Shown here: positions 36,739 to 53,608 of the stretch, piece by piece
Layout: the number at the start of each line of letters is the position of its first letter
Position numbering within the stretch: position 1 is the first letter of the stretch
Notes under the pieces: generated by a model
Database searches by the model: none
What the model saw: the letters and a program-made list of their open reading frames with translations, nothing else
Told to the model about the DNA's origin: nothing
Translations under genes and position numbers: made by a program
Origin: Haematococcus lacustris
Lineage: Eukaryota > Chlorophyta > Chlorophyceae > Chlamydomonadales > Haematococcaceae
Assembly (NCBI GenBank): GCA_030144725.1
Contig: JASKMD010000012.1
Span: 7,239,095-7,303,094, forward strand
DNA length: 64,000 bases
Direction: 5' to 3'

Positions 36739-38930
36739 CTAGATAGCGACAAAACCGCTGCGTGCTAAAGGTTTAAACACGCGAGGCCGAGCACCGGCGC
36801 TAAACAGCTCGAGACCGAAGCCAACGGCCGCGGAGCGTAGCGACATTGGCCGTGCCCTTGCCTTGGCCCCCAACATTGGCCATGCCCTTGCCTTGGGCCC
36901 TCCGTTTGAAACCACTCCACAATCAAGACGATGACCTGGGCTATCTGCTGCCTCCGACGTGCAGCCTGGCGTCGTGCGTCCATTTGTAAGGCAGCCCTTG
37001 GCTGCGGCTGCGGGATGCGCAGGCTATGGGCAACCCCTTTAACGACTGGGCTCTTTTCATTGGAAACGGGGTCAGTCGCAGGCACAGCCGCAGGCACAAC
37101 AGCTGGTGCAGCCGCAGGTGCAGCCACACGCAGCCCGCGCAGCAGTTGGATCAGAGCGCAAGGATGGAGGATTGTGTTATTTTTTACTCTTTGCGGCGAG
37201 GACAAGTTCATCACGCGCGATCATCATAAGTTACTGAATCATCATAGTTACTTAAGTGCCATGAAAAGCCCAGGAAGCCGCTGTGGCGTGCTCTGAGTTT
37301 ATTGCAGCCATTGCCCATTCAGGTGTTAGGCCTTGTTAATCAGCTTGTTGAGCCTGAGCTGGCTGATGTTTGCTTGCAGTTGGAGACAGCTGGTGCATGA
37401 CAAGTGTAGCATGGCTTGGTGATTGCAAGCAAGGCGGCAGCGGTGTAGAGCAGCAGCCAACATCATGCATGGTCATGCATGTCCTGCCACCACCACTACC
37501 TCCCAAGCCATCAACAGCTTGGAGCAGCCTTATTTGTCCCCCGCCTCCGTTCCTTACACAACCCTCCCCATCCCACTGCACCACGCCCAGCCATGGAGGC
37601 GTTGCCAAACATGATTAGGAAGTAGCCTAGGTTACTACAGCCATGGTCATGCATGGTCCAGGTGCAGCATGGTGCGTGATTTGAGGTAGCACGTGTGTGG
37701 CAGTTGTGGTTGGGGTGATTGCAGGCAAGGCGGCAGCGGCGTAGAGCAGCCGGCATCAAGGAGCCAGCAATGAGATTGCAAGGCATAACATGGAGCAAAA
37801 CTGTAAGTGCCCGGCCCCTACACATGAGTGGCCCCCAATGTCCAGCCTGGTTGCAAGGATGCCCTTGTTTGCTTCAGGTCTCTCCCCCCTTCCCTCCCCC
37901 TTCACACCACCGCCACCTCCGAGTCTGCCACCCCACCTACCATCCCACGACACACGCCGTAGCCCCCTCCCTACCTTACCCAACAGCCCTTGGCGTAGCA
38001 GCCTAGAGTGGGCAGCCTGGAGTGGGCAGCCTAGAGCGGGCAGCCAGGAGCGGCACCCAAGAGTGGCAGCCACTTTCCCCCTCCCTCATGGCCAGCCTTG
38101 GGCGGGCAGCATAGAGCGGGCGCTAGTAGTAGCGGCCAGCCAGCCCACTTTAGCCATGCCATGCCCACTCACCACACTGACCCAGCCCATCACTTCCCCA
38201 AGGGGACAGCAGTAGGAGAGCCAAGCCACCGTAATTGATGTGCAACATGGCTTGGTGGTAGTGTGGTGTGGTGTGGTGTGGTGTGGTGTGGTGTGGTGTG
38301 GTGTGGTGTGGTGTGGTGTGGTGGTCACTTGTCACCTTGTTGTCACTTGTCACTTGTCACTTGTCACCTTATGTGGGGTGTTGCAAGGCATTAGTGCATC
38401 AAGGCCTATGAGGAGGAGGGCAGGAGTTTGGCTGCTGGGAGAACCTCGGCCTGAGCGGCTTGCAACACGGCCAGGTGCTCACTGCTCAGCTGCCGATCAG
38501 GTGGGGCTGCAAGCACGTGGACACTCACAATGCACCATGTGGAAGCCGTCCTGTTGCTACTGCTACAACCCTTGTGGTGTACCAACCCCTGCTTCAATGA
38601 AACGTGTCGGGTTCTTTCTTCAGCTCCTCTAGCCGCTTCTCGCCAATGTTGGTCTTGCCAGTCATCGCCACCTGGACATTTCTGCAAGCTCATGTTGTTG
38701 CTCTTGCCTCCCCAAACAAATACTCCCTTGCCTCTGCTGGCGCTCATGCTGTCGCGTTTGTTGTCCACCTAAAGCAGCCAATGGGCCCTTTCGAAGCCAA
38801 TGGAGAGCCAATGGGGAGACGCATGTGGCTCGGGCTCCGCCGCTCCGCGCTCCATGTGCTCCTCTCCTCTAGCTTCTCTCCATGCAGCTCCGTCCTCCGT
38901 CCTCCGCACATTGGAAACGGGGGGAATATT
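36739..38930. other. Intergenic repeats; no recognised gene
   Basis: About 60 bases containing GCAAGGCGGCAGCGG.GTAGAGCAGC occur at roughly 37418-37460 and 37718-37755 as a direct repeat. GGGCAGCC(T/C)AGAG.G units repeat near 38005-38120. A (GTGTG)n array is at 38261-38322. The open frames found here show no family and no consistent exon chain. Confidence 0.45.
38261..38322 (+). repeat. (GTGTG)n array, about 12 copies
   Basis: This pure pentanucleotide array is the complement of the (CCACA)n array in AlaRS intron 3. The adjoining 38335-38370 holds TTGTCACTTGTCACTTGTCA, a second short tandem. Confidence 0.93.
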
Positions 38931-39774
38931 GCCTGACCCCTGAGGGCTATAGTTTAAAGTTGGCATGACCTACATGCACTAAGAGAAAGCTGATGACAGC
39001 TCAAATGGGGCACTCTATTGTGCCACAACAGGTTGCTGCTACTGCTGCTGTTGGGCCTTGGGTGGGCAGTGTTGCACCCACTTGTAGCCCAGGCCAGGGT
39101 ACTCCTTGCCCTTGGCTGGCAGAGCTGCCTGCTCTGGCCACCAGCACAACTCCAATGTTCCAGTGGCTCATATATGCCTGCGGGGCGGGGCGGGGCGGGG
39201 CGGGGCGGGGCGGGGCGGGGCGGGGCGGGGCGGGGCGGGGCGGGGCGGGGCGGGGCGGGGCGGGGCGGGGCGGGGCGGGGCGGGGCGGGGCGGGGCGGGG
39301 CGGGGCGGGGCGGGGCGGGGCGGGGCGGGGCGGGGCGGGGCGGGGCGGGGCGGGGCGGGGCGGGGCGGGGCGGGGCGGGGCGGGGCGGGGCGGGGCGGGG
39401 CGGGGCGGGGCGGGGCGGGGCGGGGCGGGGCGGGGCGGGGCGGGGCGGGGCGGGGCGGGGCGGGGCGGGGCGGGGCGGGGCGGGGCGGGGCGGGGCGGGG
39501 CGGGGCGGGGCGGGGCGGGGCGGGGCGGGGCGGGCACTAGTGCTCCCTGGTGGTCTGGCTCAAATGGAGGCCCTATTGAGGGACAAGGGGTCTGAGGGTA
39601 GTCCTACAATTGAATGGTAGTGTGCTGTCTTAATGAGCAACAGTGTGCCACAGTGTTCCAGTGGCTCATGTATGCCTAATCCAATAATGACCTTGCCAAG
39701 CACTTGCCAGGCACCTTGGCTTAGTGTTGAAAGTGCACGGGCATGCGCAACAAATGTACCGCACTGGGACGCAT
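38931..39774 (-). pseudogene. Fanzor-like relic, copy C, interrupted by a GGGGC array
   Basis: On the minus strand the 5' region (39774-39590) matches the 5' region of copy B, beginning at CCAGTGCGGTACA. The 3' part (39170-38931) matches the C-terminal codons (KEYPGLGYKWV-type) plus the first half of the conserved 3' tail. Everything between is replaced by the pentamer array. Near-identical 26-base segments (TGTTCCAGTGGCTCAT.TATGCCT) flank the array at 39154-39179 and 39654-39679. It is a deletion derivative without nuclease coding. Confidence 0.7.
39181..39534 (+). repeat. (CGGGG)n array, about 71 copies
   Basis: The array is uninterrupted. The plus strand carries a G4 run in every unit and so has extreme G-quadruplex potential. 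The homologous site in copy B holds only about four units (31563-31582). Long Gly/Arg/Ala or Pro/Ala frames through it are artefacts. Confidence 0.97.
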
Positions 39775-40116
39775 CTTCCATGATCAACAGTCGACATGGT
39801 CAATGGAGAGAGTCACTCATATGCAATTGTTTGTTCTACGCCCGGAGAATCGTAGTGTCTCCAGCGACGGCCATACCGCTGCATCAGCTGAGACCAGCGC
39901 TGTGTAGTCAAACAGGTCAAACTTCAGCGTATTTTCGCACCGCCGGTCATACCAGGCTTGTAGGCTGTGCGGAGCAACGTTTGCACGGTATAGCGTTGTT
40001 TTGAGTATTTCCAGGCAGTTACATACAGTCAATTAGTATTGGCCCTGAATGACCCAGCGATAACGGCAGTGACCTGATGAGTTGTTAGTGCATGTTTGCC
40101 CAAAAGCTGCAGCCAC
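39775..40116. other. Intergenic, upstream of the coiled-coil gene
   Basis: The promoter and 5' UTR of the plus-strand coiled-coil gene should be here. The sequence is less GC-rich. The minus-strand frame at 39817-40032 has no family I recognise. Confidence 0.4.
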
Positions 40117-48269
<8,153 letters not shown>

Positions 48270-48328
48270 CCCACGCAAGCCTGATTAGACCTGATAGGCT
48301 AGGTCATGCATGTGTCAAACTAAACATG

Positions 48329-48333
48329 TGTAA
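48329..48333 (+). other. Candidate TGTAA polyadenylation signal
   Basis: TGTAA is 60 bases after the stop of the coiled-coil gene and 108 bases before the start of the peroxidase gene. That spacing suits a short 3' UTR between tandem genes. Confidence 0.4.
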
Positions 48334-48440
48334 GCCAACTCAAGCAGATGCGCACGGCATCTGGCTTGGGGCCTTGATTATTTTGACTCTTGATGTTCCT
48401 TGAGCCTTAGTGGTACACTACACCAGTGACTGCTGCGGAC

Positions 48441-50139
48441 ATGCAGCGAAGGTTGAACCACTCATTCTTTTCGGAGCTGTTGAATGTGCGCCTCGTAATG
48501 TCGTCATCCATCGCGTGCCAAGTTTTACGCGATCGTGTCACCGGCTTCACAGCGCGCCGTCGCGTCGGCAGGCTCTTTTCTGCAAGTCGAGCGATGTCGG
48601 GTTTCTACGGTTTATCGGCAACGTGAGTGATGGACTGCAGCAGCGCAAGTTTGTGAAGCAAATGCAGCACGGCGCCTATATGGCACCCAAGCTTTCTCAG
48701 CCACATCCGCAAGATTCGCAGCATCGAGAGCACCACTGTGGTTAGCTTGCACGCAAACCAAGTGCCCCAATCTGACATCAGCACAGGGAAGCATGCCATA
48801 TTTGAACAAATGGATTGCTGCAGGGCCGCAGATGGCAGCGAGCTACCCATGTCCTCCATGGCAGGCCAGGTGGGTCACAAGCAGCTGGTAGGCTTGCTGC
48901 CCGCTGCATTGGCATGCCTTGACCTGCTCTGTGGGGCCTCGACATAGCAAGTATGTTGGATGCTTTGCTGCTGGAGGCAGGTAGGATTTCCATGAACCTC
49001 CATGCACTCATGCTCAGGTGGTGCTAGTAGTCAATGTGGCCAGCAAGTGTGGCTTCACCAACCAGTACAAGGAGCTCCAGGCGCTGTATGACAAGTACAA
49101 GGAGCAGGGGCTGAGCATCATAGGAGCACCCTGCAACCAGTTTGGCGGTCAGGTGGGTGACCCCTGTGGACCTCCCCCTCCCCCTCCCCTTCCCCATGAC
49201 CACCAGTTCCCCACCTCAGCATCCAGCACCAGCGCCAGCCCAGCTTCCAGCAGCCCTTCCCCAACCCATCCTGCTTCCCCTGCATAGGAGCCCGGCTCTG
49301 AGGCGGAGATTGTGTCCTTCTGCCAACGCAACTACGGCGTGGGGTTCCCAATCTTGGCCAAGCTGGAGGTGGGAGTACTGCAGGCACACTGGTTGCCCCC
49401 CCTCCTGATCATGCATGTCTCATCTGCACCCTTCTGATGTAGTATGTCTAGCCGTTGGCTCCTAAGCAGGCCCCTTCCCAGCACAGCTTGCACTGCCATG
49501 TCGGATGCAGGTCAATGGCGAGAACACCCACCCTCTGTACCAGTGGTGAGTGCGCTGCCCTCCTGCTCTGATCAGCACCCCCTGCTGCTTCTGCTTCTGC
49601 TGCTGCTGCTGCCGCTGCTGCTGCCCCTGCCGCGGCTGCTGTGACTGCATGTCTCCTGAGGTTGGTGTATCGTGACACTTGGTGGCCCTGGCTGGGCTTG
49701 AGCACCTGCAGTCAGGCTGTTGCCCAGCACCGCCAACTCCAACAGCAGCTCAGCTGGCTGCAACACCCTGCCAGGCTCTGCCACCTGCGCCACCTGCCAC
49801 TTGCACTGCCCTTGCAGGCTGAAGGGCTCAAAGAAGATGATGGGCTTGAAGACGGACATATCCTGGAACTTTGAGGTGCGGACCCTAGCCACACCAGGGT
49901 TAGGCTGACCACACAGCCCTGCTGCAGGCTGGCTGAGGGTGCACTAGTGCATCCTTGCATGTATTGTGTTTGTGGGTGCATGCTGCGAATAGCTGAGGCA
50001 TGGTCTGGTGTGGGGCTCTTTATGGGTGCAGAAGTTCCTGGTGGACCGCAAGGGCGAGGTGGTGCAGCGCTTTTCCAGCATGGCTGGGGCCTCCAGCATT
50101 GAGCCAGAGGTCGTGAAGCTGCTGGCGCAGCAAGCTTAG
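48441..50139 (+). CDS. GPX: Glutathione peroxidase-like (thioredoxin-type) peroxidase, Cys form
   Basis: It reduces hydrogen peroxide and lipid hydroperoxides; plant-type Cys enzymes of this family mostly use thioredoxin. Exons: 48441-48622, 48824-48869, 49018-49152, 49288-49368, 49511-49545, 49818-49875 and 50032-50139, all in phase, 214 residues. Visible are NVASKCGFT with the peroxidatic Cys87 (TGT, not TGA), [13 protein letters not shown] with the catalytic Gln117, a Cys133 in the place of the resolving cysteine, and [13 protein letters not shown] with Trp176 and Asn177 completing the usual tetrad. The first roughly 56 residues are rich in Arg, Ser and hydrophobics ([13 protein letters not shown] before MSGFYG) and look like a mitochondrial or plastid presequence. 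An alternative start is the ATG at 48498. It lies 170 bases downstream of the coiled-coil gene on the same strand. Confidence 0.93.
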
Positions 50140-50160
50140 TGCCAGCAGCAGCTGTGCTAG

Positions 50161-50265
50161 CCAAGCAGGGGCATTGAACGCATCGGCTCCACTACCACCA
50201 CCATGGGTGCCTTCCCACTGCTGCCTCTATTGCAGCTGGTGGTAGCATGAGGCCTGTATGTCCTG
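50161..50265 (+). repeat. Dispersed repeat, copy of 22001-22105
   Basis: It begins 21 bases after the peroxidase stop and so is probably part of its 3' UTR. The match to 22001-22105 is strongest over the first 75 bases. Confidence 0.7.
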
Positions 50266-50553
50266 TGGCTGACTAGCCCCAGGCTCATAGCAGCAGTAAA
50301 TGTAGCAGCCCATGGCGTGTAGCAGCACATGGCATTTGCCTGTCGGCGTTGCTGTAACACACAGCCTCGCAGGGCTGGCACACACACGGGGTCTCACACG
50401 GTCATCAGGGCTGCGAGCAGGCAGGGGGCTAGTCAATAACCAAATGCCAGCCAGCATGGCCCCTGGCTGCAGAAGGCCGCCGTTGGTGCACAGCTAAGAG
50501 AAAATCAAAGTTATTTAAGAACGCGACAATCAAGGGACAGCTCAAATCGCGTG
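50266..50553. other. Intergenic / 3' UTR of peroxidase
   Basis: TGTAA occurs near 50351, a possible polyadenylation signal for the peroxidase gene. I see nothing else. Confidence 0.35.
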
Positions 50554-51588
50554 ATGGCTAAGAAAAAGCGGAAGGGCAGCGCCAACCCAAAGAAGGGCCC
50601 GGCAAAGAAACCAAAAGGTTCGTGTCCCTAGCCGACTGTGGGCTACGTGAGTTACGCGCTGTGTAATAACCCGTCGCTACTGGTGGTTCCATCGCAGCAT
50701 CTCGTTCCCCTCAAAGCAAGCAACGACAGAAGCGCCGGGATGGGTGGGCAACGAGCAGACGTCAGGTAAAAGGCCGCCCCCGCCTTGTGTCCCCGCGCTG
50801 TTTGTGTCCCCGCATTGTGTACTGGCCCGTCAAACTGTTAGTTGTGCTTGGCTACAGGTCATAAAGGTCCCGGGTGGCGCTCCCGCTTCCAGCTGCGGGC
50901 CGAGATACACTCCCAGCTGCGCGTGATCGCCTCGCTTTTCGTGTTGCGGATCTTTCTGACGTGCCTGGTGGACTACCCCACCCCGAAGTACCACAGGGCC
51001 CCTTCACCTCCAGCCGTGCAGCCTCCCAAGCCCCTGATGCGCCCCCCCTACCCCCACTCCCCCCGCGTGCCCTGGCCCAGCCGGTCCCTGCCCAGCCTGC
51101 CCTTGCCAGCATGTGGTGGGACTTTGACTCTGACTCCGAGTCAGACTGTGACTTTCAGCCGGAGTCAGCAGCGTGAGCAGCCAGTGCGGGGCATGATGTG
51201 GTGCCCGGTAGTGGCCCCCCGCAAGCCCCCACAGCCCCCACGCAGCAGCCAGGCAGCCACACTGCCAGCAGCCTCAGAGCCGGGGCCCAGCACTCCCCAG
51301 CCAGCCAAGCGCACCAAGGCTGAGCAGGCAGCTGAGCCCACCCAGCCCGCCAAGGCTGCCAAAGCTACGCCAGCCCCACAGCCAGGCAGGTGGGTAGACA
51401 GGGACTGCAATGCAGCGCTGAACATTGGGGAGGCCAAGTGGCGTCCACCGGAGCTGTGCTACTGGCCAGAGCAGAGGAAGCTGCCAGCCAAGGGCAAGGA
51501 GTACCCTGAGCTGGGGTACAAGCGGCTGCGAGACAAGCCCAGCTTCAAGGCCCAGCAGTACCAGCAGCAGCCTGCTGTGGCACAGTAG
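50554..51588 (+). CDS. Chimeric ORF: basic N-terminal exons joined to a Fanzor C-terminus (copy D)
   Basis: The ATG at 50554 opens a Lys-rich start (MAKKKRKGSANPKKG), which looks like a nuclear localisation signal. Probable exons are 50554-50617, 50698-50758 or so, and about 50859-51588. The second segment (SKQRQKRRDGWATSRR) is also basic. The third starts HKGPGWRSRFQLRAEIHSQL and a hydrophobic run (VIASLFVLRIFLTCLVDY), then a Pro-rich linker. It ends in the family C-terminus: QPVRGMMWCPVV, the RuvC-III-like signature DRDCNAALNIG, LCYWPEQRKLPAKGKEYPEL and a Gln-rich tail. The RuvC-I motif GIDPG and RuvC-II region are absent, so it cannot be an active nuclease. It is either an internally deleted Fanzor or a host 5' gene part captured upstream of a Fanzor 3' end. 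Confidence 0.6.
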
Positions 51589-51740
51589 TGTGTGCCCCTC
51601 CATTTGAGCTGTCATCAGCTTACACTTAGTGCATGCAGGTCATGCCAACTCTACACAATAGCCCCACTGGGTCAGGCAATAGTGTAGGTTGTAGGCACTC
51701 ATGCACCATGTCCGTGTGCATTGGGTATAGTCCACACAGC
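51589..51740 (+). other. Conserved 3' non-coding tail of the Fanzor-like family
   Basis: After the TAG stop, TTTGAGCTGTCATCAGCTTA, GTGCATG.(A/G)GTCATGCCAACT, ATAGCCC, GGTCAGGCAATAGTGTAGGT and CCACACAGCCC follow in order. The same blocks follow the coding remnants of copies A, B, C (first half) and F. Known TnpB and Fanzor systems draw their guide RNA from the 3' end of the nuclease gene, so this conserved tail is the place to look for one. Confidence 0.65.
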
Positions 51741-53608
51741 CCACAGCCAGGCGCATTGCTTGTGGAGGGAAGGGAGTGTGTGGGGGAGGGGATGGGCTGA
51801 TGGGCCAGCCTACCGGACGACAGCCAGGCGCATTGCCAGTGGAGGGAAGGGAGTGTGTGGGGAAGGGGATGGGCCAGTAATGGCTGTGAGACTGCCCATC
51901 CAAGGCTCAGCAGCAGCAGCCCGCGGCACTGTGATGTGTGACACGCCCCTTCCAGGCTGTGTCAGTTGGTGTCATTGCTGTTCTTTTATATTCGCGAGGC
52001 CTTAACAAATGAAATCAAATACTCTTTTCCGACTCAGAAAAAACAATGTTTACTTTTTCCGATGCAAAGTATTCTAAACGGCCATCCTCCATGGTTTACA
52101 CCAAGTCAAAGTCACTGTGCAAGAGTACTGACACTGTGCACCAAGTGACCGACTAGACTTTGCACTAGATAGGGCCCTGAACCTCCCCCATAAAGTCATG
52201 GTCCGCCTGTGGCTGCTTGTAGTGCCGGCATATCTCTTCATCCTACTCTGAACACTCAAACTTGCGTGCCCTAGCAATCACCCATGCCGCAGGCTTGGTC
52301 AAGGCAAGCACCCCAGTAGATGACTTGGTGCGGCCAGCCACCCCGGCTGAAAATCTGCCAACTACCCACCCCTGCCCACTACCCAACCTTGCCATGGGTG
52401 GACCATCGAAGGCTTGGCTGTTGGCATAACTCTTGTAATGGAAGACCACTGCTGAGCTGCCGCCATCAGCTCAACGGCTGTCAAGAACATTGATCCCAGT
52501 CACCAGCTCTGTAAGCGGTTGAGAGCCCTTTGATGGAGCATTTTATCGTGTTGGTCAACCTAACGTAGCATATTTTTTGCTGCATCGTCGGCACTGATGC
52601 CACGGACCACAAAGCGATCCATCGCAGCACCATTTACGCAGGTTAAACAATTGATTGACCACTCCGCGATTAAGTCAAAATCAAATTGTTTACTCGTTTG
52701 CGGTTTCGCGAGGCCAAGAAAACGCGGACGCGAATCAAAAGTGAGAGTACGGTAGGCCGCATGTCTGCAGGTTTCTAGCAAGACGTGACCGAGCAAGGCC
52801 ATGGCCATTATAGACCACACACGATTCATCCTTGTAGTTGCCATGACTGCATTACTCAGCTTTAAGGTGGCACGGTGGATTTAAATCTTGATCATCACCT
52901 TTCCCTCTAGCGTGTCCCATACCCTGATGGCAGCTCGAGCCGTAAAGTGGGTAGAAGATGGCTGTGAGATTATACACATGCGGCATTAGGCACATGCTCT
53001 GACATGCATGCCATGTCCTTGTTGCATGCCATGCCATTGCTTGCACACCCACCAACTGTGGATATCAACATCGCATCCCCCCTCCCCTTCTGCGGGTGGT
53101 TAGCTGCAGGGAAGTCACCCTCGTTCAAAACTCCTGCACCCTGTGGCAGCTGCCTGGCCCACAGCGCATGTTTATTAGGACGCAGGGGCTACCTGTCCAA
53201 TACAACCATGTGATTAGTGCAGGATAATGCACTATGATGAGCGGGGGCCTAGATCAGCTGCTGGTTGCAGTTGCAGTGCAGCATATGGCAACAAAACATC
53301 CTTCTGCTTGGTAAAATGGACGGTGCATGTGCATGATGCTTTGCACGTGACATATGTCATGCATGTGTATACGCAGGTCATTGCTTGGTCTGATGCACTT
53401 GAGCAATATTTTTGCATTGCTGCATGCTGGATATGCATGCATTGTGTTGTATGTCCAACAAGCATGGTGAATGATGTGCAAACGTGGGGTTGGCTGTTGG
53501 CTGCCCTTTGTCACTGCGCTGCCTCGCTTGAAAACCCATAATCCTACCGAATCCATGTGTGCATCTGCTGCGGGTGCCAAGGCTGCCATGCCGCTTGTTC
53601 ATGACCAG
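51741..53608. other. Intergenic; tandem 80-bp repeat at 51741-51880; less GC-rich after 51990
   Basis: CAGCCAGGCGCATTGC(T/C)..TGGAGGGAAGGGAGTG occurs twice in tandem (51745-51805 and 51826-51875). At 51889-51945 a Gln-codon-rich segment resembles a degenerate Fanzor tail, repeated at about 61255-61310. From 52000 to 53550 base composition drops towards AT. A minus-strand frame of 94 codons (52560-52844) begins with a possible membrane or signal segment, but I recognise no family and do not call it a gene. Confidence 0.45.

Noticed and set aside
38993..39620. Long Gly/Arg/Ala and Pro/Ala frames
   Set aside because: These are translations of the GGGGC pentamer array, open in all frames only because the repeat has no stop codon.
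52560..52844. 94-codon minus-strand frame with a possible signal segment
   Set aside because: It has a real ATG, but there is no recognisable family, no neighbouring exons and only modest length.
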